DNA from: Streptomyces griseocarneus
GTDB lineage: Bacteria; Actinomycetota; Actinomycetes; Streptomycetales; Streptomycetaceae
Direction: 5' to 3'
Assembly: GCA_003674045.1 (NCBI GenBank)
Contig: PENC01000004.1
Coordinates: 310,001-374,000 of the forward strand
DNA length: 64,000 nucleotides
Shown here: in pieces, positions 10,071 through 18,292 of the stretch
Numbering within the stretch: the first letter of the stretch is position 1
Layout of the letters: every line of letters begins with the position of its first letter
The notes under the pieces: generated by a model
The model's database searches: none
Seen by the model: only the letters and a program-made list of their open reading frames with translations
Told to the model about the DNA's origin: nothing
Made by a program: the position numbers and the translations under genes

Positions 10071-10475
10071 GGGCCAAAGGGTAACGAGTGCGGAGCCCGC
10101 CCCGAAGCGCGAGCCGCCGGCGCCGGGGACACGCGGCGCCGCCCCGGTACGGATGCGTACGGCACGCCGTTGACGCCGGGCGTACGAACGTCAACACGCC
10201 GTGAGGGAAGCAGGAGTTCGAGGGGCGTCGTCCGGTGCGACCGGCCGCCCGCCCCACCCGGTGATCAAGTTGACGTTCCGTGATGAATCATCCGTCAAAT
10301 ATGCGGCGGCGTCGAACATTTCGGCGGCGCTCAAACGGCGTCTCCGATGGTGGCGTCCTGCGTGAACGGCTTCCCGGTCGGCAGACCGTGACCTTCTGGC
10401 CCGGAATCCGTACCTCACTCTCTGTACCTGCTCGGTGACTGATCAGGGTGGCGACTTCGTGGGCATCCTCACCGT
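10071..10475. other. Intergenic interval without a recognised gene
   Basis: This 405-base gap separates the divergent SseB-type gene and the coupled small-protein pair. It has a lower-GC patch around 10260-10330 that may hold promoters. Reading frames in it lack coding-like third-position GC bias and ribosome-binding sites. No repeat or strong hairpin was seen. Confidence 0.5.
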
Positions 10476-10730
10476 GTGAGCAATGAAAATCCCCCCGCGC
10501 TCCCCGACCGCACCGACATCGACTCCGAAACCGTGAGCTATGCCGTGGACACGCGTACCAACCGGCTCGGTCAGGTCATGGACCGGCACGCCGGCTGTCT
10601 GCAGCTGCGCCCCCCGCAAGGGGGCGTCGAGTGGGACTGCCCGCCCGAGTACGCCCGGCCCGCCTCCGAGGCGGAGGCCCTGCGGGCGAAGGTCGCGCGG
10701 CGGAATGCCGAGAGCAGGTGGGGGCTTTGA
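10476..10730 (+). CDS. Conserved small Streptomyces protein, function unknown
   Basis: This is an 84-residue acidic to neutral protein starting at GTG 10476 (MSNENPPALPDRTDIDSETV). A middle block (YAVDTRTNRLGQVMDRHAG, LQLRPPQGGVEWDCPP) looks like a small beta-rich fold with a conserved Trp-Asp-Cys, followed by a helical end rich in Ala and Arg. It resembles small proteins that Streptomyces carry beside regulatory genes of unknown function. The stop codon overlaps the TTG start of the next gene (TTTGA), so the two are probably translationally coupled. No function can be assigned. Confidence 0.7.
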   Translation: MSNENPPALPDRTDIDSETVSYAVDTRTNRLGQVMDRHAGCLQLRPPQGGVEWDCPPEYARPASEAEALRAKVARRNAESRWGL

Positions 10731-10960
10731 CCGCCCGCGCCGTCTTCCTCTTCGGGGACTGGACGCTCCAGCCGGACCGGGAGCCGGACGCCGAGCCGAT
10801 CACGTACGCGATGCAGTGCGCGGTCTGCGAGGCGAGCTCCGGCGCGGTCGAGGACTTCTCGGACGCGCAGGGCTGGACCTTCCGGCACGCCGGGCGGAAC
10901 CCCTCCCACCACACCTACCGGGAGGTGATCGTCAGGCCGTGGCGGGCGTGGATGGCATGA
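10727..10960 (+). CDS. DUF7848-type small protein
   Basis: This 77-residue protein contains ITYAMQCAVCEASSGAVEDF, with two Cys, and GWTFRHAGRNPSHHTYREV, with several His. The pattern matches small Streptomyces proteins now grouped as DUF7848 and suggests a compact, possibly metal-binding fold. The start is taken as the TTG at 10727, overlapping the stop of the preceding gene; a GTG at 10718 is an alternative. It ends 90 bases before metG and may belong to the same transcript. Family assignment rests on remembered sequence resemblance; function is unknown. Confidence 0.65.
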   Translation: MTARAVFLFGDWTLQPDREPDAEPITYAMQCAVCEASSGAVEDFSDAQGWTFRHAGRNPSHHTYREVIVRPWRAWMA

Positions 10961-11049
10961 GGTGTCGCGGGGAAATCGCCGCGCGGGCATCCCCTGCCCC
11001 TCGGATACGCTAAAGGTCTCTACAAGACCGCGACCAGGGAGCAGCCGCA

Positions 11050-12765
11050 ATGGCTCGACACCTCATCACCAGCGCCCTTCCGTACATCAACGGGATCAAG
11101 CACCTGGGCAACATGGTGGGGTCCATGCTCCCGGCCGACGTGTACGCCAGGTTCCTCCGCCAGACCGGTCGCGAGACGCTCTACATCTGTGCCACCGACG
11201 AGCACGGCACGCCCGCCGAGCTGGCCGCCAAGGAGGCCGGGCTGCCGGTCGCCGAGTTCTGCGCGCAGCAGCACGACGCCCAGAAGGCGATCTACGACGG
11301 CTTCAACCTGTCCTTCGACTACTTCGGCCGCAGCTCCTCGCCGGAGAACCGCGGGATCACCCAGCACTTCGCGCGGCAGCTGCAGCGGAACGGCTTCATC
11401 GAGGAGCGGTCGATCCGCCAGGTCTACTCCCTGGCCGACGGCCGCTTCCTGCCCGACCGGTACATCGTGGGTACGTGCCCGCACTGCGGCTACGACAAGG
11501 CCCGCGGCGACCAGTGCGAGAACTGCACCCGCGTGCTCGACCCGACGGACCTCATCGACGCCCGCTCCGCCATCAGCGGCAGCAGCGACCTGGAGGTACG
11601 CGAGACCAAGCACCTCTTCCTGCTCCAGTCGAAGCTCCAGGGCGAGGTCGAGGCCTGGATCGACGAGCACGGCAAGGACTGGCCGGTGCTGGCCTCCTCC
11701 ATCGCCCGCAAGTGGCTGACCGAGGGCCTGAACGACCGCGCGATCACCCGCGACCTGGACTGGGGCGTCCCGGTCCCGGCCGACACCTGGCCGGAGCTGG
11801 CCGCCGAGGGCAAGGTCTTCTACGTCTGGTTCGACGCCCCGATCGAGTACATCGGCGCGACGAAGGAGTGGGCCGGCCAGGACCCGGAGAACCGCGACTG
11901 GAAGTCCTGGTGGTACGAGGCCACCGACGTCCGCTACACCGAGTTCATGGCCAAGGACAACGTCCCGTTCCACACGGTGATGTTCCCGGCCACCGAGCTC
12001 GGCACCCGCGAGCCGTGGAAGAAGGTCGACTACGTCAAGGCCTTCAACTGGCTGACCTACTACGGCGGCAAGTTCTCCACCTCCCAGAAGCGCGGCATCT
12101 TCACCGACGCCGCCCTGGAGCTGCTGCCCGCCGACTACTGGCGCTACTTCCTGATGGCCAACGCGCCGGAGTCGGACGACACCTCCTTCACCTGGGAGCT
12201 GTTCTCCACCACGGTCAACAAGGACCTGGCCGACGTCCTCGGCAACTTCGTCAACCGCGTGCTGTCCTTCTCGCGCAAGCGCTTCGGCGACGAGGTGCCC
12301 GCGGGCAGCGAGGCGGGCGAGGCGGAGGCCGCGCTCGGCCGCGAGATCGCCGAGCTGCTCGCCGAGTACGAGCGCCACATGGAGGAGCTCCAGTTCCGCA
12401 AGGCCGCGCAGGCGCTGCGCGCGCTGTGGAGCGCGGGCAACTCCTACCTGGAGACCAAGGCCCCCTGGCTGGAGATCAAGACCGACCCCGAGGGCGCCGC
12501 GCTGACCCTGCGCACGGCGATGAACCTCATCCACCTCTACGCGGTGGTCTCCGAGCCCTTCATCCCGGCCTCCGCCGCCGCGATGCGGTCCGCCTTCGCT
12601 CTCGCCGAGGACACGGCGACCTGGGTCACCCAGGACCAGGCGCGCTCGCTGGACTTCGTCCCGGCGGGTACGGCGTTCACCGTCCCGCCGGTGCTCTTCG
12701 CGAAGATCACGGAGGACGACCTGGCCGCGTACCGCGAGCGCTTCGGCGGTGGCGAGGAGGCGTAG
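11050..12765 (+). CDS. metG: Methionine-tRNA ligase
   Basis: This 571-residue class I synthetase charges initiator and elongator tRNA-Met. The HIGH-type motif is NGIKHLGNM near residue 15. The zinc knuckle [17 protein letters not shown] lies near residue 142. The KMSKS-equivalent loop is [10 protein letters not shown] near residue 345. The C-terminal half is the helical anticodon-binding domain, and there is no appended dimerisation domain, which gives the shorter form of the family. The ATG at 11050 is preceded by AGGGAG. The gene ends in a strong terminator at 12786-12825. Confidence 0.97.
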   Translation: MARHLITSALPYINGIKHLGNMVGSMLPADVYARFLRQTGRETLYICATDEHGTPAELAAKEAGLPVAEFCAQQHDAQKAIYDGFNLSFDYFGRSSSPENRGITQHFARQLQRNGFIEERSIRQVYSLADGRFLPDRYIVGTCPHCGYDKARGDQCENCTRVLDPTDLIDARSAISGSSDLEVRETKHLFLLQSKLQGEVEAWIDEHGKDWPVLASSIARKWLTEGLNDRAITRDLDWGVPVPADTWPELAAEGKVFYVWFDAPIEYIGATKEWAGQDPENRDWKSWWYEATDVRYTEFMAKDNVPFHTVMFPATELGTREPWKKVDYVKAFNWLTYYGGKFSTSQKRGIFTDAALELLPADYWRYFLMANAPESDDTSFTWELFSTTVNKDLADVLGNFVNRVLSFSRKRFGDEVPAGSEAGEAEAALGREIAELLAEYERHMEELQFRKAAQALRALWSAGNSYLETKAPWLEIKTDPEGAALTLRTAMNLIHLYAVVSEPFIPASAAAMRSAFALAEDTATWVTQDQARSLDFVPAGTAFTVPPVLFAKITEDDLAAYRERFGGGEEA

Positions 12766-12785
12766 CCGTTTCTCTCCTCTCGGTA

Positions 12786-12825
12786 TAAACCGGGCCCGGG
12801 ACCTGATGGTCCCGGGCCCGGTTTA
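12786..12825 (+). terminator. Terminator of metG
   Basis: A perfect 18-bp stem (12786-12803 with 12808-12825) with loop TGAT is followed by TTTGT. It lies 20 bases after the metG stop. Confidence 0.9.
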
Positions 12826-12927
12826 TTTGTATTGATCGTTCGGCAATCGTTCGTTGACGGCGGACCTGCAAGGTGGGACGCGTAGAGCCCTGGGGGAAGA
12901 AGACGGGGAAGACGAGGAAGACGAGCC

Positions 12928-13296
12928 GTGCCCGACAAACGCATCACCGTGACCGTCCACGCGACCGACGAGCTCAACCGGGCGAGATTCGTCCGCAGGC
13001 TCCGGGAGTTGCCCGAGGTGCGTGTGGTGCGGGAGGACGGGGACGTCTCCCTCGTCCTGATGAGCACCGACGACGCACCGGCAGCCGCGGAGCTGCGCAG
13101 GCTCTCCCTCGCCCTGGAGCGCCGCGTGGTGCTGGTGGCGGAGGTCCTCGGCGAACTGGAACTGATGGCCGTCGCCGAGTACGGGGTGCGGTCCGTGCTG
13201 TGGCTGCGCAGCTTGACGGCCGGCCGCCTGTTGCGTGCCGTGCACGCGGCGGCGGGGTGCTGCCCGCGCGCTCCGCTGGTGACGGCGCTGGTGTGA
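12928..13296 (+). CDS. Receiver-like protein lacking an output domain
   Basis: This is a 122-residue protein starting at GTG 12928. Its pattern of alternating strands and helices (ITVTVHATDELNRARFVRRL, VSLVLMSTDDAPAAAEL, RRVVLVAEVLGELELMAVAE, YGVRSVLWLR) is that of an atypical response-regulator receiver domain. It lacks the acidic pocket that normally binds phosphate and metal. Relatives in Streptomyces usually continue into a LuxR-type helix-turn-helix. Here the chain stops at PLVTALV with no HTH in any frame downstream, and a dispersed repeat follows at once. It is either a truncated regulator or a stand-alone protein-interaction domain. Confidence 0.65.
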   Translation: MPDKRITVTVHATDELNRARFVRRLRELPEVRVVREDGDVSLVLMSTDDAPAAAELRRLSLALERRVVLVAEVLGELELMAVAEYGVRSVLWLRSLTAGRLLRAVHAAAGCCPRAPLVTALV

Positions 13297-13298
13297 GG

Positions 13299-13525
13299 CC
13301 CGCCTCTGGGCTTCGCCTACTGGGGTGCCTCTTGCGCTTGGCAGCGCGGCTGCGGGTGCGTGGGGGCTTGTCGCGCAGTTCCCCGCGCCCCTAAAGGGGC
13401 ACCACCTCCCGTTTGTGGGCAGGCGTTCCGCACGTCTGGGGGAGGGTGGGCACAAACGGGACCACGGACCTGCGCCGAAACGGGGTCCGGGGGCGGAGCC
13501 CCCGGTCATCGTCGTGGTCGGCTGC
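13299..13525 (-). repeat. Dispersed repeats A and B, reverse orientation
   Basis: Family A reads in reverse as GTGGGGGCTTGTCGCGCAG then TTCCCCGCGCCCCTAAAGGG. Family B follows at about 13408-13510: a long imperfect inverted pair of CCCGTTTGTGGGCAGGCGTT and GTGGGCACAAACGGG, and the hairpin CCGGGGGCGGAGCCCCCGG. It lies directly behind the truncated receiver-like gene. Confidence 0.8.
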
Positions 13526-13851
13526 CCGGGTGGCGGGGCCACAGCACCGCCACCCGGACTCCCCTCCCCCTCAGCAGTCACGGATTCGCAGCGTGACTCT
13601 ATGGCTACCTAGGGTAGTCGGTCGATCTGATCGGCGTCACCTCGTACGGGGGGCGCGATGAGGTGCGAGGGGCGTGTTGAGGGGTTGCAATTCGGTCGGG
13701 TGATCAAGGGAAAGAATTCGCCTGACACGACCCATGGCACACACCGGGCACAGCGTGACGGCTAGCCTTACGTCACCGCCCGGACAAAGGGATAAAAGCC
13801 CCTACTCCGGACAAATAATAGCTCCCACGAGACGTGAAGGAATTTCTCCCC
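13526..13851. other. Upstream region of the vWA gene
   Basis: About 325 bases without a gene precede the vWA protein. GC content drops between 13600 and 13830 (for example AAGGGAAAGAATTCGCCTGA and ACAAATAATAGCTCCCACG), consistent with promoter DNA. No specific sigma-factor motif was identified with confidence. Confidence 0.4.
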
Positions 13852-14967
13852 ATGGGCATCCGGAGTCTGCTGCGGAACGCGTTCGGCCGAAACAAATCCG
13901 CCGTGGCGGAGCGCGACGAACCCACCGTCCCCCAGCAGAACACAGGCCCGGCGCCGGAGGTCGCCGTCCTGCCCGCGCAGGCGACCACGGACACCATTCC
14001 CGATCCCGGCCCGCTCGGCCCGATCCCGGGGCCGACGCCGGGGCCCGCCCCGAAGCCGGACCCGATGCCGGAGCCGGAGCCCGCGCCGACCCCGATGCCG
14101 AAGCCCAAGCCGATTCCCCAGCCGGAGCCCGTGCCCAGCCCGACCCCGGTGCCGGAGGAGCCCGAGCCCACGCCGCGTCCCGTGCCCAAGCCGGAGCCCG
14201 CGCCGGGCCCGCAGCCGGAGCCGCAGCCCGCGATGCCGCCGCGCGACGCCGCCGTGAGCCTGACGAAGGTCGAGCGGACGGCACCCGGGCTGGTCAGCCT
14301 CTACAAGGCCGCCGCGGTCTCGCTGGAGAAGCAGGGCCTGACGGGTACGCGCGCCGCTGTCTACCTGGTGCTCGACCGCTCGGGCTCGATGCGCGAGTAC
14401 TACAAGAACGGCACCGTGCAGCACCTGGCCGAACAGGTGCTGGGCCTTTCCGCCAACCTCGACGACGACGGCACCGTGCCGGTCGTCTTCTTCTCCACCG
14501 ATGTCGACGGCGTGGCCGAACTGGACCTCGGCAGCTACGAGGGCCGTATCGAGGAACTCCACAGCTCCATGGGCCACATGGGCCGCACCAATTACCACTG
14601 GGCCATGGAAGCGGTCATCGAGCACTACAAGAAGTCCGGCTCCACCGCGCCCGCCTTCGTCGTCTTCCAGACCGACGGCGGCCCCTACAGCAAGCCCGCC
14701 GCCGAACGCGCCCTGTGCGAGGCGGCGAAGCTCCCCCTCTTCTGGCAGTTCGTCGGCTTCGGCGACCCCGAGGGCAAGGGCTTCGACTTCCTCCGCAAGC
14801 TGGACGACCTGCCGGTGCCGGAGAAGCGCGTCATCGACAACGCGGGCTTCTTCCACGCGGGACGCGACCCGAAGTCCCTCACGGACACCGAGCTCTACGC
14901 CGAGCTGATGGTCGAGTTCCCCGAGTGGCTCGCGGAGGCGCGCGCCGCGGGCATCGTCACCGGCTGA
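13852..14967 (+). CDS. von Willebrand factor A domain protein with Pro-rich linker
   Basis: This 371-residue protein starts at ATG 13852 (MGIRSLLRNAFGRNKS), chosen because GAAGGA lies 9 bases upstream; an in-frame GTG at 13834 would contain that site. Residues about 50-130 form a Pro-rich repeat dominated by PEP, PKP and PTP units. The C-terminal vWA domain (about 155-365) has the metal-ion-dependent adhesion motif: DRSGSM, then Thr in MGRTNYHW and Asp in VFQTDGGPYS. It resembles TerF/TerY-like vWA proteins of the tellurite/stress family, which are intracellular, but no ter genes are adjacent. Its last 73 bases overlap the 3' end of the convergent histidine kinase gene. Confidence 0.85.
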   Translation: MGIRSLLRNAFGRNKSAVAERDEPTVPQQNTGPAPEVAVLPAQATTDTIPDPGPLGPIPGPTPGPAPKPDPMPEPEPAPTPMPKPKPIPQPEPVPSPTPVPEEPEPTPRPVPKPEPAPGPQPEPQPAMPPRDAAVSLTKVERTAPGLVSLYKAAAVSLEKQGLTGTRAAVYLVLDRSGSMREYYKNGTVQHLAEQVLGLSANLDDDGTVPVVFFSTDVDGVAELDLGSYEGRIEELHSSMGHMGRTNYHWAMEAVIEHYKKSGSTAPAFVVFQTDGGPYSKPAAERALCEAAKLPLFWQFVGFGDPEGKGFDFLRKLDDLPVPEKRVIDNAGFFHAGRDPKSLTDTELYAELMVEFPEWLAEARAAGIVTG

Positions 14968-16145
14968 GCCCCGCCGCCCCCGCCCCGCGCGAGGTCGACC
15001 GTCACCCGCAGGCCGCCGCCCTCGCGGGGGACGGCGTACGCCCGGCCGCCGTGGGCCCGCGCGATCGAGCGGACGATCGACAGGCCGAGCCCCGTGCCCC
15101 CGGCCAGCCGCTCCCGGCCCGCGCCGCGGCGGAACGGCTCGAAGAGGGTCTCCACCTCGTGCGCCGGGACCTTGGGCCCGGTGTTGGTGACGGTCAGCCG
15201 CCCCGGTGCCACCTCGACCTCGACGGTGCCGCCGCGGTGGTTGTAGCCGACCGCGTTGCGCAGCAGATTGCCGGTCAGCTGCGCGAGCAGGACGCGGTTG
15301 CCGGTGAGCGGGGAGGGAACGGTACGCAGCGCGACGCGTACGCCCGCGCGGTCCGCGCGGTCCGCGACCGCGGCGACCTCCTCCGCCGCGACCTCGGCGA
15401 GGTCGAGCGGGTCGCGGCGGTCGAGGCCGCGCTCGCTGCGGGCCAGCACGAGGAGGCCGTCGATCAGGCGCTCGGAGCGCCGGTTGGTCTCCAGCAGCAG
15501 CGTCTTCGTACGGGCCAGCTCCTCCGGCGACGGTTCGCCGTCCAGGCCCACCTGGATGGCGGCGCGCTGGGTGGCGAGCGGGGTGCGCAGCTCGTGCGAG
15601 GCGTTGGAGACGAAGCGGCGCTGGCTGTCGAAGGCGGACTCCAGCCGTTCCAGGAGCGCGTCGATCGTGTCGGCCAGCTCCTTCAGCTCGTCGTCCGGGC
15701 CGCGCTGCCCGATCCGCTCGTGCAGATTCCGCTCGGAGATCCGGCGGGCGGTCGCGGTCATCGCGTGCACCGGCCGCAGCACGCGCCCCGCCGTCCACCA
15801 GCCGACCCCGACCGCCAGCAGCGCGGTGACCAGCAGCGCGAGCGCGGACCACAGCACGAGCTGGTCCGAGGCGGCGTTGCTGACCGACCCGGTGACCTCG
15901 TAGATCGTGGAGCTCGGCAGCCCGGGCACCGCCCGGAACGGAGCGGTCGGATCATGTCCCGAGCGCGTCACCACGTCCGTCGGCTGGACGGCCCGGGCGA
16001 TCGTCATCGCCTTCTCGCGCGTGCCCGCGCGGGACAGCACGTTCACCGTGACCAGCAGGGCCGTGCCCAGCACCAGGAACACCGCGCCGTACGCGACGGC
16101 GATACGGGTACGGGCCGTGAGCACCGGTCGGCGCGCCCCCCTCAC
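14895..16145 (-). CDS. Sensor histidine kinase (OmpR-type partner)
   Basis: This 416-residue membrane kinase is translated from a GTG at 16145 that overlaps the stop of the response-regulator gene by four bases (GTGA), so it is translationally coupled. It has two membrane segments (about 12-35 and 95-120) enclosing a short sensor loop. A HAMP domain follows, then the phospho-acceptor block SNASHELRTPLATQ, and an ATPase domain with the N-box LLRNAVGYN and the G-box GGTGLGLSIVRSIA. The C-terminal tail after DLARGGGGG is read through the convergent vWA gene and is probably unstructured. The signal sensed is unknown. Confidence 0.9.
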   Translation of the reverse strand: MRGARRPVLTARTRIAVAYGAVFLVLGTALLVTVNVLSRAGTREKAMTIARAVQPTDVVTRSGHDPTAPFRAVPGLPSSTIYEVTGSVSNAASDQLVLWSALALLVTALLAVGVGWWTAGRVLRPVHAMTATARRISERNLHERIGQRGPDDELKELADTIDALLERLESAFDSQRRFVSNASHELRTPLATQRAAIQVGLDGEPSPEELARTKTLLLETNRRSERLIDGLLVLARSERGLDRRDPLDLAEVAAEEVAAVADRADRAGVRVALRTVPSPLTGNRVLLAQLTGNLLRNAVGYNHRGGTVEVEVAPGRLTVTNTGPKVPAHEVETLFEPFRRGAGRERLAGGTGLGLSIVRSIARAHGGRAYAVPREGGGLRVTVDLARGGGGGAQPVTMPAARASASHSGNSTISSA

Positions 16146-16807
16146 AGGGCGTACCCGACGCCCTGCACCGTACGGATCAGCGCTGGATCGCCGAGCTTGC
16201 CGCGCAGCTTGCTCATGGCCACCCGCACCGCGCCCGTGAACGGGTCGGCGTGCGCGTCCCAGGCCCGCTCCAGCAGCTCCTCGGCGCTCACGACCGCGCC
16301 CTCCGCCTCCAGCAGGATCTGGAGCAGGGCGAACTCCTTGGGGGAGAGGTCCAGCTCCCGGCCGTCGCGCTCGGCCGTGCGCCGCACGGTGTCCAGCCGG
16401 AGCCCGGACCGCTCCAGCACGGGCGGCGCGGGGCGCGCGCTGCGGCGGCGCAGCGCGCGGACGCGCGAGATGAGCTCGGGGAACTCGAACGGCTTGGGCA
16501 GATAGTCGTCGGCGCCCAGGTCGAGACCGGCGACGCGGTCCTCCATGCTGCCCGCGGCGGTGAGCATCAGGATCCGTGTGCGCGAGCCGGAGGCCACGAG
16601 GCGCCGGGTGACGTCGTCGCCGTGCACACGGGGGAGGTCGCGGTCGAGGACGACGACGTCGTAGTCGTGCAGGTCGAGGTAGGCGATGGCGGCGTCCCCG
16701 CTGTAGACCGTGTCCACGGCGAACCCTGCCCTCCGCAGCCCCGTGGCCACGAGCTCGGCGAGTATCTCTTCGTCCTCGGCGACCAGTACGCGCATGTCGG
16801 TGTCCAT
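16142..16807 (-). CDS. OmpR/PhoB-family response regulator
   Basis: This 221-residue DNA-binding regulator is the partner of the kinase at 14895-16145. The receiver domain has the acidic pair in VLVAEDEEI, the phospho-acceptor Asp in VVVLDRDLPRVHG (about residue 55) and the Lys in YLPKPFEFPE. The winged-helix domain runs from about 125 to 221, with the recognition region FTGAVRVAMSKLRGKLG. The ATG at 16807 is used; an internal ATG at 16795 (MRVLVAEDE) is an alternative. A perfect 7-bp dyad (16834-16851) lies about 27 bases upstream and could be its own binding site. Confidence 0.92.
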   Translation of the reverse strand: MDTDMRVLVAEDEEILAELVATGLRRAGFAVDTVYSGDAAIAYLDLHDYDVVVLDRDLPRVHGDDVTRRLVASGSRTRILMLTAAGSMEDRVAGLDLGADDYLPKPFEFPELISRVRALRRRSARPAPPVLERSGLRLDTVRRTAERDGRELDLSPKEFALLQILLEAEGAVVSAEELLERAWDAHADPFTGAVRVAMSKLRGKLGDPALIRTVQGVGYAL

Positions 16808-16833
16808 TCTTGTCGAGATTCACCCCCTTCCAG

Positions 16834-16851
16834 CATGCGGTGTACCGCATG
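16834..16851. promoter_or_regulatory. Perfect dyad before response-regulator gene
   Basis: CATGCGG-TGTA-CCGCATG has perfect 7-bp arms and lies 27 bases upstream of the regulator start. Its position suits an operator or part of the operon promoter. OmpR-type regulators more often use direct repeats, so the binding protein is uncertain. Confidence 0.4.
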
Positions 16852-17059
16852 GGATGTTTCGCGAATGTCTCCGCCGTGCCTCCGCACGGAAGGCGGCCGA
16901 GGGGCGAACCACGTCGTAAGCCCAGGACAAGGTCAGGACAAGAGCAGGGTAAGAAATGGGTCCAGGGCAACCCTGTCCGCCCATTCCGGCCTCTTTATCG
17001 GAGAGCATTGCTTTACCGAACATGAGTACCCACCACGGGGGCAGGGAGTTGAGAGCCGC

Positions 17060-18238
17060 ATGGGTCTGACCAGTCGGTCACTCTTGTTTACGGTGGTGTT
17101 CGTGGCCGTACTGTGCGTCGGTCTCACCGTATGGCTCTGGCCGCGGCTGGCAGGCCGCGGCGCGCTGCCCGTACTCGGCCGGCTCGGCTCGATCCTGGTG
17201 ACCCAGCTGGCGATCATGTCCGTGGTGCTGCTGGCCGTGAACTCCGCGAACAGCTTCTACGGCACCTGGGGCCAGCTGCTCGGCCGCTACGACCGCGCGC
17301 CCGGCCAGGTCACCGCGGTGAACGACACCAACGCGAGCGCCGCCGCCGTCGACGTCGGCAAGGGCGGCCTGATCCGGCCCTCCGGCACCGAGAACACGGA
17401 GCACATGGGCCTGCCCGGCGGGCCCAAGGAGCAGGTCGGCGCGGTGCAGTCGGTGCGCCTGGTCGGCCGCCGCTCCAATGTCGTCGAGCCCGCGTTCGTC
17501 TACCTGCCGCCGCAGTACTTCCAGAAGCAGTACGAGCGCCAGCGCTTTCCCGTGATCGTGGCCATCAGCGGTTATCCCGGCGGTATCGACAACCTCTCCA
17601 AATTCCTCCAGATCCCGAAGACCGCGAGCGAGCTGCAGGCGCAGAAGAAGATGCAGCCCACGGTGATCGTGATGCTGCGGCCGACGATCGCCCCGCCCCG
17701 CGACACCGAGTGCGTGGACGTCCCGGGCGGCCCGCAGGCGGAGACGTACTTCACCAAGGACGTGCCCGAGGCGCTGCGCAGCGCGTACCGCGTCGGCCAC
17801 GAGGCCAGCGCGTGGGGCGCCCTCGGCTACTCCTCCGGCGGCACCTGCGCCCTGGAGCTCGCCATGCGGCAGCCGTCCGTCTACCCCGCCGCGGCGGCCC
17901 TCTCCGCCGACTACAAGATCAAGAACGATCTGACCACGGGCAATCTCTTCGGCGGCGGCGAGGAGGGCAAGCAGCGCGAGCGCGAGCACGACCTGATCTG
18001 GCGGCTGAAGAACCTGCCCGCGCCCAAGGTCTCCGTGCTCGTCACCAGCAGCAAGAAGGGCGAGAAGAACTTCAAGGAGACCGAGAAGTTCCTCAAGGCC
18101 GTCAAGGAGCCGATGAACGCCTCCAAGATCATCCTGGACGAGGGCAGCCACAACTTCACCACGTGGCGGCGCGAGATCGGGCCGAGCCTGGAGTGGATGA
18201 GCAAGCAGCTCGTCTTCCCACAGGACACCAACAGCTGA
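17060..18238 (+). CDS. Membrane-anchored alpha/beta-hydrolase (esterase family)
   Basis: This 392-residue protein has two or three N-terminal membrane segments within residues 1-65 (LLFTVVFVAVLCVGLTVWLW and ILVTQLAIMSVVLLAVNS) and an extracytoplasmic alpha/beta-hydrolase domain. The nucleophile elbow is GYSSGG (Ser near residue 258) and the catalytic His is probably in DEGSHNFTTW near the end. The fold resembles the putative esterase / antigen 85 group. The ATG at 17060 follows AGGGAG. It is convergent with a related gene at 18293-19354. Substrate is unknown; a cell-envelope lipid or polymer is an inference. Confidence 0.85.
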   Translation: MGLTSRSLLFTVVFVAVLCVGLTVWLWPRLAGRGALPVLGRLGSILVTQLAIMSVVLLAVNSANSFYGTWGQLLGRYDRAPGQVTAVNDTNASAAAVDVGKGGLIRPSGTENTEHMGLPGGPKEQVGAVQSVRLVGRRSNVVEPAFVYLPPQYFQKQYERQRFPVIVAISGYPGGIDNLSKFLQIPKTASELQAQKKMQPTVIVMLRPTIAPPRDTECVDVPGGPQAETYFTKDVPEALRSAYRVGHEASAWGALGYSSGGTCALELAMRQPSVYPAAAALSADYKIKNDLTTGNLFGGGEEGKQREREHDLIWRLKNLPAPKVSVLVTSSKKGEKNFKETEKFLKAVKEPMNASKIILDEGSHNFTTWRREIGPSLEWMSKQLVFPQDTNS

Positions 18239-18292
18239 CGCGAACAGCTGACACCGACAGCTGATCGCGAGGGGCCGGTCACGAAGGGCCGG

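Noticed and set aside
14895..16970. A single 691-residue frame covering the histidine kinase plus the region of the response regulator
   Set aside because: The upstream part is an out-of-frame reading of the response-regulator gene. The kinase begins at the GTG at 16145, overlapping the regulator stop.
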